A DNA stretch of 64,000 nt from Apostichopus japonicus (GCF_037975245.1 NC_092577.1:139501-203500), one strand, 5' to 3'. Counted from the stretch's first letter, positions 48,336 through 59,695 are shown. Made by a program: numbers and translations. Notes: generated by a model from the letters alone, not told the origin.

Positions 48336-51300
48336 TTCCACCTTGGTCTCCCACCACTGGCTAATATCATGTGGATCATTTGTATTATTGTATAATAATG
48401 ATACTTGGCTGCCTACCACCAAATAGGTGGCGTTATTCCTCATTACAGCAGTACATTGTGAGATAATTTCGTTACGTGTACAATGCATATGTCGCATGTA
48501 TTTCGTGACGGCCGATGTAATCCCTCAAGCCACCCCAGCCATGATAAAGTTTTTAACCAAACTGTAGGATACATGACAAAGGACGAACACTGTTAGAATA
48601 TTATGTTTCCGGGTTCACGGAGCCCAAGACTGTAGTATCAGCAATAAGCACAGGCCCATCAAACTATAATCTTTGACGGTGACGACCACATTTGTCAACT
48701 CGGTAAGGTTGCACGAGTTGAAAGGAAGTATAGCGTCAACGTTGATGCCGCCGCTCGGGTTCGATTCCTGGCCAATTTTAACTTTCCATAAAATTTATTC
48801 TTTATGATACTTTTTAACACTGAAGGAGCTCTCATTGTCACAGTCCGTTGAACTTTCATAACTTCCATTGTTTCTGTGTTTTCGTAGGCCTAAGTTAAAC
48901 CTTCAATATAGACCTCCATACTTAACATACGGGATAGGTTCCGCGAATTATAATTTCCGCGGAAGGTCAAATGTAAATGTGTTTCGTTTAGTATAGTCAG
49001 TTCACTTTACAAAGAAACATATTTTGTAAACGTAACGACGGTTTAATAGCAAATGTAGGGCGCGTGTACAAAGCAGATCAACCTATGAAATAAGAATAGG
49101 TGACAATACTGGCAAATAGTAATACATAACTTAAGTAAATCAATGCTATTGTTCCTTAGCAAGGTGAATATGTTCAATGTATCCCCACTATTCATCTGGC
49201 AGTTTAACCAATCATAGTGCAGAGCACACAATTTCCACATAAGGCCTAGGTGAAGAAGTGTGTGTCAAGCACTCAATACTCAATCTGAGCAGTATTCACA
49301 TATTAACAGTTTTCTGAAACACAAGTGACACTTTGCATTTGGTGGGAGATTCACGATCAACTACTATCACAATTCAAAACTTGACAAGAACTAATTACCA
49401 AATTAGTTAATAATTTTATTATTAAACCATTATTTGAACCAGGAGAAATCGGAGGAAGATCAACCATACTTGAACAATCTAAGGTCCCAGGTTACCCTCT
49501 TTCAGTTTAAACAGTGGCATAACCAGGAGGGGGTGAGGTTCCCCAGTCAAATGTCTTATCCCCCACTTTTGTCCCACTTCCCCCCCTCCTCAAATTACAG
49601 TGGTGGTAAGAACAAATATTGGACGAAATTACAAAATGCATTTAAAGGCTTGGTTAAACCAGTTCATGGTTGACGTTAATTAGTAGTTGGTAGGAGCTCT
49701 CAAATAAATACCAGACAATTGCGTCTCACGATAAATCCTATCATTTTGCTTTCTTTCGTGCTGCAAGTCTCCCCTCTATCCCCTCCCTTCTCCACACATG
49801 CTACCCAATGAGATAACCTGCTACCATGCTTGTTATATCATGAGTATGTTTATAACTTTATACTATCGTTATATTGACCGTCCGACGTTATTCCAATATT
49901 TTTACTTGGAGGATGCAGTATGATATATTATGTAATTTCAACATCACACATTGAACTCACACAGACTGATCAGTTGTTAGAATAGGCCTCACAGAAATAT
50001 TGACTGATGGACTATGGCGCTGGACAGACAGTTCTGAGTGAATGTAGTCAAATTCGATGAAGCTTCATATACAAATTTATTTTAAATCATAATTATAGTA
50101 AGTAATAGACAATGATATAGCCTAAATTGTACTGTTGAAAGAATAGTCCAGGCCAAAATGAGAACTTCAGACAAAACAATTGAAAGAACAAAAAACTAAA
50201 CCCAATTGTCAAAATCCCATGGCTGTACTTTTTTTATTTTAGGTTTATCCAAATTCTAAATTAATTTTACTGAAAATATGAATCATCCACTTGTACAGAA
50301 ATACATAAGCCTTCAGTTGTGAGGTTAAGAGAGTACCAGAAAATTGTTTCAGACTTCTTGGTGTTGTGTCAAAATTAACATTAGTCAAATAAATTATACT
50401 AAGTAAGACAATAATTCTTATGGATGGCACTTAAATGTCTGTCAACATGATTACTTAAATTAAGAAAAAAAAATCATCAAATGAAGAGGGAAGCAAGTAC
50501 TTGCAAACAATCCTCCCAATTGTAGATAATAATTGTTGACCACTAGGGAATCGTAGAAAAATCTCACAGAATTTTGAAAAGGAATATGTCCCTTACAATA
50601 AGAAAATTAAAATGTTGCAAACTGTTTAATCCTTGTAAGTTATGGCATAGCATATAAATGGCAGCTTTTATTACTCTATGAAAAGTGAGTTGTTAGCAGT
50701 AAAAATGACATTATGAAATGTGTGTAAATTGCATACAAAGGACATCAGTAGCATATGGACTAATAACCCTTAACTCTAGGTATCAATAGTTTTATTGTCA
50801 TGTTTGACTTATATTTCTGTATATTGTACTGTAACTGTAAGTTATTTAACACAAATACTTGTCAGTCTCCATGAAGTTTGTCCAAAATAGAACAAGTAAA
50901 AATAACAGAAAAGAAGGGAAATTATCTATCAAAGAAAATCAGACTGGTAAAATGTAAGAAGAATTGTTCTTTCACCCAAACACAATAGATCTGAAGCTAC
51001 CTCCCCTGCAATAATGAATTTATGGTACCTGTACAGGGAGGCAAGAAATTGAGTTCCCCTTAACCATTTTACTTCAGGCATCATTGCATTTCTGCTCCTT
51101 GATTTAAACTACTGTTTTCTCAATACATTTAAGACTAGGTTCTTCATTGAAAGGCAAGAAACACCAGATTAATACCTTTACAAATCATTCAGCCAATTTT
51201 AGCAGTATAAATTTTAAGGATAAACCAGATCAAAATCTATTCTTGATCTAATGCAATCTACAAAACAGCCAGACTAAATATTTCCAAGAGAAAATGAATC

Positions 51301-51644
51301 ATTAACAAAAAATTATATGTATAAAATTGAGATACTACTCATCCTTCAAACAAAAGAACAGATTATGAGAATATGAAACATCCCAATCAGATTTACATCA
51401 GTTGTGTAAATGCCATGATAGTTACAAGTGAATGTTTGTTGTTCACAGACTTTACATGGAGGTTTCTGCAGTCAAAATGCTTTACATGGAGGTGTCTGCA
51501 GTCAAAATGATTAATAGGAGAAAAGCTTTAACAGTTTGACATCTGAGATAAAGATATACCAGGTATCACCGTGAATGAACATACCTGAAGATTGTAAAGA
51601 ATTATTGTAATAGTTACAAACATATTTTAATCACATCATCTTTT
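48336..51644. other. Intergenic, mostly featureless
   Basis: A fragment resembling a hAT terminus (CAGTGGCATAACCAGGAGGG) is at about 49513, without a partner. The rest is AT-rich with no supported gene. Confidence 0.4.
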
Positions 51645-51755
51645 TTAGAGATAATTCTGGTCAGATTTGGAGAAAGATCTGGAGTTGGACCGGATGATTT
51701 TCTCCATGTCCAGCCGGGTGTTCCAGCTGACCAGAGCTGTCTGTGCTGATGACAT
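51645..51755 (-). CDS. Small open frame or 3' coding exon, unidentified
   Basis: Thirty-six codons, ATG to TAA: MSSAQTALVSWNTRLDMEKI then IRSNSRSFSKSDQNYL. It is visibly more GC-rich than its surroundings, and CATCAG at 51750 could be an acceptor, making it a last exon whose upstream exons lie to the right, overlapping the zinc-finger gene on the other strand. It could also be a microprotein divergent from the zinc-finger gene, or chance. I do not recognise the family. Confidence 0.3.
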   Translation of the reverse strand: MSSAQTALVSWNTRLDMEKIIRSNSRSFSKSDQNYL

Positions 51756-51962
51756 TTCAACATAGCTACATTTAAGATCAAGTGTGAATGTTTAACAAAC
51801 TTAATAGAAACATACATTTATTTCTTATCAAGTTGGAGTACAATAGCCAGAAATTTCCTAAAACTAACAGGTTGGGTGAAATATTGTGTAGATTAAGACA
51901 TGACAGTTGACATTGAATACTTTTTCATAAGGCTCTTTTCTTTTTACAGTTTATGCTTTACA

Positions 51963-52703
51963 ATGACACGTAGAAGTACAAGACTTTCAGAAAATGTTTT
52001 AAAGAATGAGAGGTTGAAAACGTCATTGGGAGGGATGTCTGGAGCAACCTCAGACCAAGATGAAGAGACTAATGCTGCTGCTTCATCTACTAATGGTGAA
52101 AAAAATCTCAGAACAAGAAAAAGGGGCAGGCACAGCGGCAAGCCAAGAGGAAGGGGCAGGCCAAGAGGAAGGGGCAGGCCAAGAGGAAGGGGCAGGCCTT
52201 TGACCAAGAAGCATAATAATGAGGATGAAAAAGTAAAACCTTTACAAGGTAAAAATCAGAATGTTAGTATAGCAGGAGGAGATAGCAACTTTGCAGAAGA
52301 GAATGTTGATAAAGAACATCCAAGAAGTAGAGGAAGGCCAAGGAAAATTAAGGAAACTTCTGTGAAGGGTAGTAGAAGTAAGAAGAGGACTAGAGGCAGA
52401 GAAAAGGAGGATGGAGCTGGAGATGTCAGAGAGAGTGAAATGAGTGAGACCAGGAGATCTCAGAGAAGATCCAAGGTAGTGAATTATCTCCAGATGATAA
52501 ATGGAGGATCAGATTCTGAGGAGAATGAAGAAACCTCAAAATACAATAAAAGAAGTAAAAGAGCACGCAAGGAGAGCAACCAAGACAAAACTAAAGATTG
52601 TGACACTTCAAGAGAGGAGCAACTGAATATGGAAGTTGAAGTCAAGAAGCAGGTTTCCAAGAAGAAGAAGAAACTGAAACGTGCAGTCATCCATGACTTG
52701 AAG
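51963..52703 (+). CDS. Zinc-finger gene coding exon 1
   Basis: Exon starts at 51950 after TTCTTTTTACAG; ATG at 51963 (MTRRSTRLSENV). Donor TTGAAG|GTAAGCTC. 247 codons, phase 0. The AT-hook block is encoded by an 18-bp tandem repeat. Confidence 0.8.
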
Positions 52704-55700
52704 GTAAGCTCAACCCTCTGGTCACCCTAAAGGTTGCTAAACTTTACTATCCTTTCATATACTGTTGTTATTCTTGCTACCTCATTAATTTGTTTTCTAG
52801 TAATAGATGTCTAATATGTATGACTGATTGAACTATGGGTAATGGTAACTGTTACACTGTTATATACAGTATTAACCCTTGTCTTGAGTAAAATTGGTGG
52901 CACTAGCACCTTTGTAAATGTATATTTAAACATAAAATGCTGATATCGCCATTGCAACAATTTTGCACATGAAAAGGTTTAAATAACCTTTGACCTTCCG
53001 CGAGTCAGACACACTGACAACTACGATCTACAGCTTTACTGTGCTCTACTCCAGGCCCTAAACAATGTAGCATTCGTCCTATACGTGTAATAATGTGTAC
53101 AATTGTGTGCAAATGCTTGGCATACTTGCAGTATACTAGAGCTATACAGTATATGCTTTGCTGGAAGAAGAATGGTTTTCTCAGTCCAAACCAAATCTAG
53201 GCTACCACTTCAACAATATGGCAGCTGCACCATCAGTAATTGAGTTCTCAAATGATGGACTTGAAGTTACAATTGACCCTGTAGTATGTAGTTGTCGGTC
53301 AAACTGTTCCACAAAAAGTGGTAGAGGGGCATGTCCATGCAGAATAGATCAAAGGAATTGCAGACGTGGAACGAGTCGTCACCTGAGTAGAAATCTTTCT
53401 GAATCAGTGAGTATTTGAACTAAATATGTTACCCTGCAGGCTGCACATTTTTGCAGGAAACTCAACAATGCAGTAGCCACGTAGTACGTGTAGATCTAAT
53501 CACCATAGCAGGTACTTGGAGTGAGTAAATAGGGACAGCAATGAACTGAGAGAACCTTATGAATATCGTGATAAAGTTATTCAGGTAAATCAAAAGTCAC
53601 AGTACCCAGCAGTATATCTAGTCACCTTAGCAGGTACTTGGAGTGAGTAAATAGGGGACAGCAATGAACTGAGAGAACCTTATGAATATCGTGATGAAGT
53701 TATTCAGGTAAATCAAAAGTCACAGTACCCAGCAGTATATCTAGTCACCTTAGCAGGTACTTGGAGTGAGTAAATAGGGGACAGCAATGAACTGAGAGAA
53801 CCTTATGAATATCGTGATGAAGTTATTCAGGTAAATCAAAAGTCACAGTACCCAGCAGTATATCTAGTCACCTTAGCAGGTACTTGGAGTGAGTAAATAG
53901 GGGACAGCAATGAACTGAGAGAACCTATGAATATCGTGATGAAGTTATTCAGGTAAATCAAAAGTCACAGTACCCAGCAGTATATCTAGTCACCTTAGCA
54001 GGTACTTGGAGTGAGTAAATAGGGGACAGCAATGAACTGAGAGAACCTTATGAATATCGTGATGAAGTTATTCAGGTAAATCAAAAGTCACAGTACCCAG
54101 CAGTATATCTAGTCACCTTAGCAGGTACTTGGAGTGAGTAAATAGGGGACAGCAATGAACTGAGAGAACCTTATGAATATCGTGATGAAGTTATTCAGGT
54201 AAATCAAAAGTCACAGTACCCAGCAGTATATCTAGTCACCTTAGCAGGTACTTGGAGTGAGTAAATAGGGGACAGCAATGAACTGAGAGAACCTTATGAA
54301 TATCGTGATGAAGTTATTCAGGTAAATCAAAAGTCACAGTACCCAGCAGTATATCTAGTCACCATAGCAGGTACTTGGAGTGAGTAAATAGGGGACAGCA
54401 ATGAACTGAGAGAACCTTATGAATATCGTGATGAAGTTATTCAGGTAAATCAAAAGTCACAGTACCCAGCAGTATATCTAGTCACCATAGCAGGTACTTG
54501 GAGTGAGTAAATAGGGGACAGCAATGAGCTGAGAGAACCTTATGAATATTGTGATGAAGTTATTCAGGTTAATCAAAAGTCACAGTACCCAGCAGTATAT
54601 CTAGTCACCATAGCAGGTACTTGGAGTGAGTAAATAGGAGACAGCAATGAACTGAGAGAACCTTATGAATATCGTGATAAAGTTATTCAGGTAAATCAAA
54701 AGTCACAGTACCCAGCAGTATATCTAGTCACCATAGCAGGTACTTGGAGTGAGTAAATAGGTGACAGCAATGAACTGAGAGAACCTTATGAAAATCATGA
54801 TGAAGTTATTCAGGTAAATCAAAAGTCACAGTACCCAGCAGTGTATCTTATCACCATAGCAGGTACTTGGAGTGAGTAAATAGGGGACAGCAATGAACTG
54901 AGAGAACCTTATGAATATTGTGATGAAGTTATTCAGGTAAATCAAAAGTCACAGTACCCAGCAGTGTATCTAATCACCATAGCAGGTACTTGGAGTGAGT
55001 AAATAGGGGACAGCAATGAACTGAGAGAACCTTATGAATATCGTGATGAAGTTATTCTGGTTATTATCAAAAGTCACAGTACCCAGCAGTATATCTAGTC
55101 ACCATAGCAGGTACTTGGAGTGAGTAAATAGGGGACAGCAATGAACTGAGAGAACCTTATGAATATTGTGATGAAGTGATTAGGGTTAGGGTGCTAACCC
55201 TAACCCTAGTTCTTGCGCTAGTGTTTCTTTCAATGTATATGAATTCTTTTTCTTTGCAAAACAGGGCGATAAACCCCTCATAGTAAAAGCATCCATTGCA
55301 GAAATGGACATACATGATTTCCAGCGTCTTGCCAAAAAGAGCGGAGGAAGAATTCGATGTCCTAATCCAAATTGTATTAGGTCATTTACGACCCGACAAG
55401 GTCTGCTATATCATATCAATAGATGCGGTAAAGAACTTGAGTTGAACTATTCATGTGAACATTGTAAGAAGAGGTATGGATCCTGGCCTGGACTGTCACA
55501 TCACCTGAAACACCATCACAAACAGAAATCTACAGCTGCTGCTACTGAAGAGAGTGATATTCTCATCCCAGGCCAGAGACGACGGGCTGCAGCAAGGTAG
55601 GAATAATATCTACTCATAGTTTTATGCTACACTTAGGGTTAGGGGTAAGTCACATGTCAAACACCATCACAAACAGAATACTACTGCTGCTACTGAAGAG

Positions 55701-58700
55701 AGTGATATACCCATCCCAGGCCAGAGACGACGGGCTGCAGCAAGGTAGGAATAATATCTACTCATAGTTTTATGCTACACTTAGGGTTAGGGGTAAGTCA
55801 CATGTCAAACACCATCACAAACAGAATAATACTGCTGCTACTGAAGAGAGTGATATACCCATCCCAGGCCAGAGACGACGGGCTGCAGCAAGGTAGGAAT
55901 AATATCTACTCATAGTTTTATGCTACACTTACTGTAGGGTTAAGGGTATGTCACATTACCTCAACACACAATCAGAAAGAGAATGTATGTATATTATAGC
56001 TGCTACACAGGAGAAAAACATTCCCATCCCTTTCCAGAGACGATGGGCTGCACCAAGGTAAGAATGTATCTATTCATAGTTTGGTGCTACGTTGAGGGTT
56101 AGGGGTAAGTCACATGTCAAACACCATCCCAAACAGAATACTACTGCTGCTCCTAAAACATTAGTTGCTGCTAGTAAGTTTAAGTGCAACTACAGTAGAG
56201 ACAACAAAGCCTTCATAAGGGAGGAGTAATGAGATATTTATCTTTGTCATTGTCAGGGCAATTGAGAAGCTGCATGAAATTGCTGATGAGTTTAAAGTCC
56301 AGGGAGAATCTGCAGTGACAGACGAGAGTGAATTCATGGATGAAATGGCATCAGCTAAGAGTGTATTGGTTTGTATCATATTGATTGAGTATAGAATGTT
56401 GAATTATGTCAAATTGATATTTAGAGCACAAAAGGTTGTTGGCTTGTTGCCATGGTGATTGAAGTTGGTGAAGACGGAGGTCATATGAGGTGGACATGTG
56501 GATCCAACCTTGGCCTGAGTAAGGCTTGAAAAAGTGTGGAAAGAATCACTATGCATATTGACTTGGTTTCTGGCTTCTATAAGCACCAGAATGACAACAA
56601 TAATATGTAAGGAATGATTTTGGCTAATATTGTGAAATTCATGTTGAAGTTGATTTAATGACATCTAGCTTAGCAATGTATTAGCACATGGAGTACCAGC
56701 ACTTACCTTACATATTAATGGTTGAAAGGTTTGCACTGAAAGAAGACAAAGACATCCATTAGTACACATGGAGTACCAGCACTTACCTTACATATTTATG
56801 GTTGAAAGGTTTGCACTGAAAGAAGACAAAGAGATCCATTAGTACACATGGAGTACCAGCACTTACCTTACATATTTATGGTTGAAAGGTTTGCACTGAA
56901 AGAAGACAAAGAGATCCATTAGTAAACATGGAGTACCAGCACTTACCTTACATATTTCTGGTTGAAAGGTTTGCACTGAAAGAAGACAAAGAGATCCATT
57001 AGTAAACATGGAGTACCAGCACTTACCTTACATATTTATGGTTGAAAGGTTTGCACTGAAAGAAGACAAAGAGATCCATTAGTACACATGGAGTACCAGC
57101 ACTTACCTTACATATTTATGGTTGAAAGGTTTGCACTGAAAGAAGACAAAGAGATCCATTAGTAAACAGGAGTACCAGCACTTACCTTACATATTTATGG
57201 TTGAAAGGTTTGCACTGAAAGAAGACAAAGAGATCCATTAGTACACATGGAGTACCAGCACTTACCTTACATATTTATGGTTGAAAGGTTTGCACTGAAA
57301 GAAGACAAAGAGATCCATTAGTAAACATGGAGTACCAGCACTTACCTTACATATTTATGGTTGAAAGGTTTGCACTGAGACAAGACAAAGAGATCCATTA
57401 GTACACATGGAGTACCAGCACTTACCTTACATATTTATGGTTGAAAGGTTTGCACTGAAAGAAGACAAAGAGATCCATTAGTACACATGGAGTACCAGCA
57501 CTTACCTTACATATTTATGGTTGAAAGGTTTGCACTGAGACAAGACAAAGAGATCCATTAGTACACATGGAGTACCAGCACTTACCTTACATATTTATGG
57601 TTGAAAGGTTTGCACTGAAAGAAGACAAAGAGATCCATTAGTAAACATTTCTTTACTCTTTTGATTCTTTCTGCTGTTTGATCTCAAACAGAAACTATTC
57701 CAAGCTCCAAGCAGCTATAAACCTAGCCCAGAGGATGTTCTATCATGGTCATCTGAGCTGGAAGAATCTGGATATGTCTCCTGTCAATTCTGTAAAAAGA
57801 TTCTTTATGGACTCAAGTTCATCAAGCTTCATACCATCAGCAGTTGTAAAGAGGCAAGCATGACTGAAGCAAGGGCTTAATCTAAAACTGCAAACATTGC
57901 AGCACAATTTCCTTAAGATGTTTGGTTTAATAATATATGAATATTTTAAAAAGGTGTGGTCAAATCTGTGGATGTTTCTTTATTCCTTGCCAAAGGCAAA
58001 ATAAATCCCTGCCATGGTGATGGCATGTGTCTGTGTGTGTGATGCCATGGTGATGGCATGTGTCTGTGTGTGATGCCTTGGTGATGACATGTGTCTGTGT
58101 GTGATGCCATGGTGATGGCATGTGTCTGTGTGTGATGCCATGGTGATGGCATGTGTCTGTGTGTGATGCCTTGGTGATGGCATGTGTCTGTGTGTGATGC
58201 CATGGTGATGGCATGTGTCTGTGTGTGATGCCTTGGTGATGGCATGTGTCTGTGTGTGATGCCATGGTGATGGCATGTGTCTGTGTGTGATGCCATGGTG
58301 ATGGCATGTGTCTGTGTGTGATGCCATGGTGATGGCATGTGTCTGTGTGTGATGACATGGTGATGGCATGTGTCTGTGTGTGATGCCATGGTGATGGCAT
58401 GTGTCTGTGTGTGATGCCATGGCTTATAAACATAATAACTAGAAAACTGTATGATGGATGAACATATTTGGCATGTAGATGAACCATATTGAGTACAAAA
58501 CACCCTATTCAATTGATGAAGGTCAAAGTTTACACCAACTGTTATTAAAGTAACCATGATGAACTTTAAACATGGTGTAAACCACCTTACTGAGTACAAG
58601 ATTTCCAGTACTAATTCACACAGTATGGTATATGGATCCACTTTATAAAAGTGGGTAAGGAATTACTACACCTTTTTGCATTCTGGTTATCAATATCAGC

Positions 58701-59695
58701 TAAGTGACCTAACCCTAACCCCAGCAAACCCAGTAACAAGCTTATGACATGGACAATCCCCTTACTATTCTCTACACAAGTATGTGCGTGGTTGAAGGAT
58801 TTGTTAGTGACAAACACAAGTATGTGTTTGGTTGAAGGATTTGTTAGTGACAAACACCAGTTTTTGCATGGTTGAAGGAAGTCTTAGTGACATACACAAG
58901 TTTTTGCGTGGTTGAAGGATGTGTTAGTGACATACACAAGTATGTGCGTGGTTGAAGGACGTGTTAGTGACACACACAAGTATTGACGTGGTTGAAGGAT
59001 GTGTTAGTGACAAACACCAGTATGCGTGGTTGTAGGATGTGTTAGTGACATACACAAGTATGGATGTGGTTGAAGGATGTGTTAGTGACAAACACAAGTA
59101 TGTGCATGGTTGTAGGATGTGTTAGTGACACACACAAGTATGTGCATGGTTGAAGGATGTGTTAGTGACATACACAAGTATGTGCATGGTTGAAGCATGT
59201 GTTAGTGACACACACAAGTATGTGTGTGGTTAAAGGATGTTAGAGTTGTCCTGTTTCAACAACTATTCTTTGCTTGAAGAAAGTGGAATTTTTGAATACT
59301 GACCTATTGCCTACACTACACAAGGTAGCACTGAACTGTTAGCAGATAATTTGGTGCATTTCAAAGGTGTTAAAGGCTGAATCAATCACAATATCAAGCA
59401 GTCTCTTTGAAAATGAAGATAAAACATGTGTGCTTGCACTGATGATTTACCTGTCTGGCTAGCCATCAATCTCCTGCAAATCCTAGAAGCCATCAAACCC
59501 CTAGCCCTAATCTTAACACTTAGTGAGGATGTATAGTGGAAGTAGCTATGTATAGTGAAGGTGTAAGAGCCCACCTGAAATAGTATTGTTTTAATCCCAC
59601 AGAGACCCAGTGGCTTGTATAGTTGCTTGCAGTGTGACACTGAATGTAAGACTAAGAAACAGATGCTGAGGCACTTAAAACAGGCACATGAAGAG
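51963..59695 (+). CDS. AT-hook and zinc-finger protein, ZNF512-like (5' part of gene)
   Basis: Five coding exons join in frame for 480 residues: 51963-52703, 55265-55596, 56257-56368, 57692-57853, 59603-59695; the gene continues past the window. The first 247 residues are highly charged, with three tandem RGRGRP AT-hook cores (about 60-79) and RSRGRPRKI further on, predicting binding to AT-rich DNA in the nucleus. Then come four fingers in alternating types: C279/C284/H297/C301, C311/C314/H327/H331, C426/C429/H442/C447 and C457/C460/H473/H478. The alternation of C2HC and C2H2 fingers, and QRRRAAARAIEKLHEIADE after finger 2, resemble ZNF512. The start is the ATG just after the 51949 acceptor (TCTTTTTACAG), implying a 5'-UTR intron. 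Confidence 0.75.
53158..53418 (+). pseudogene. Cysteine-rich (CXC-like) coding fragment in intron 1
   Basis: The open stretch includes VCSCRSNCSTKSGRGACPCR and IDQRNC, a spacing reminiscent of Tesmin/TSO1-like CXC half-motifs, and ends at a donor-like GAATCA|GTGAGTATT. No acceptor or partner exon in frame with the zinc-finger gene was found, so I read it as a relic, perhaps of a mobile-element-associated protein. Confidence 0.4.
53497..55180 (+). repeat. 122-bp minisatellite of zinc-finger gene intron 1, ~14 copies
   Basis: The unit contains ACCTTAGCAGGTACTTGGAG, GGGGACAGCAATGAACTGAG and GATGAAGTTATTCAGGTAAA. Nearly all copies keep CAG|GTAAAT, a good donor consensus, preceded by a stretch that can be read NELREPYEYRDEVIQ. 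Confidence 0.95.
55180..55208. repeat. Head-to-head telomere-type repeat
   Basis: TTAGGGTTAGGG, a short spacer TGC, then TAACCCTAACCCTA: two TTAGGG units facing two CCCTAA units, at the exact end of the 122-bp array and about 55 bp upstream of coding exon 2. Confidence 0.85.
55265..55596 (+). CDS. Zinc-finger gene coding exon 2 (fingers 1 and 2)
   Basis: Acceptor CTTTGCAAAACAG, donor GCAGCAAG|GTAGGAAT. Encodes CPNPNCIRSFTTRQGLLYHI-NRC and YSCEHCKKRYGSWPGLSHHL. The 3' end of this exon and its donor are tandemly repeated downstream. Confidence 0.88.
55597..56160 (+). repeat. ~148-bp tandem copies of the exon 2 end plus donor
   Basis: After the real exon 2 donor, the exon end (reading GQRRRAAA and the AAG|GTAGGAAT boundary) recurs with donors at 55745 and 55893, and in a degenerate form with an improved donor CAAG|GTAAGAAT at 56058. 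A fifth partial copy starts near 56115. Each unit also carries TTAGGGTTAGGGG. No strong acceptor precedes the copies. Confidence 0.9.
56257..56368 (+). CDS. Zinc-finger gene coding exon 3
   Basis: Acceptor TCTTTGTCATTGTCAG, donor GTATTG|GTTTGTATC (weak). Encodes AIEKLHEIADEFKVQGESAV and DEMASAKSVL. Completes the codon split as AG|G. Confidence 0.7.
56686..57645 (-). repeat. 80-bp minisatellite, 12 copies, with acceptor and donor on the minus strand
   Basis: Plus-strand unit: ACATGGAGTACCAGCACTTA, CCTTACATATTTATGG, TTGAAAGGTTTGCACTGAAA. On the minus strand each unit reads CTTTGTCTTCTTTCAG, a 29-nt segment (for example 57614-57586), then AAG|GTAAGTGC. The 29-nt segment can be read CKPFNHKYV. 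Three units have minor changes in the pyrimidine tract (TTTGTCTTGTCTCAG) or in the 29-nt segment. Confidence 0.93.
57692..57853 (+). CDS. Zinc-finger gene coding exon 4 (finger 3), GC donor
   Basis: Acceptor TTTGATCTCAAACAG. 54 codons, containing GYVSCQFCKKILYGLKFIKL and HTISSCKE. The frame continues into exon 5 only if the donor is AAAGAG|GCAAGC, a non-canonical GC-AG intron. Confidence 0.72.
58010..58425. repeat. 31-bp minisatellite, ~13 copies
   Basis: Unit GATGCCATGGTGATGGCATG + TGTCTGTGTGT. GCCATGG and GATGGCAT are partly self-complementary. All three minus-strand frames are open (HTDTCHHHGITHRHMPSPW), an artefact of a period of 3n+1. Confidence 0.95.
58770..59245. repeat. ~40-bp minisatellite, ~12 copies
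   Basis: Unit ACACAAGTATGTGCGTGGTT + GAAGGATGTGTTAGTGACA, with point and small indel variants. Confidence 0.93.
59246..59602. other. Intron 4 end, no feature
   Basis: Ordinary intronic sequence leading to the exon 5 acceptor. Confidence 0.6.
59603..59695 (+). CDS. Zinc-finger gene coding exon 5 (finger 4)
   Basis: Acceptor TTTTAATCCCACAG, donor GAAGAG|GTGAGTG. Encodes YSCLQCDTECKTKKQMLRHL-KQAH, a C2H2 finger, phase 0 at both ends. Confidence 0.82.

Noticed and set aside
49505-49615. CAGTGGCATAACCAGGAGGG as a sixth hAT-like element
   Set aside because: No inverted partner end, target duplication or shared core was found.
57946-58641. 231-codon minus-strand frame with HTDTCHHHGITHRHMPS repeats
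   Set aside because: A 31-bp repeat cycles through all three frames, all open; low-complexity artefact.
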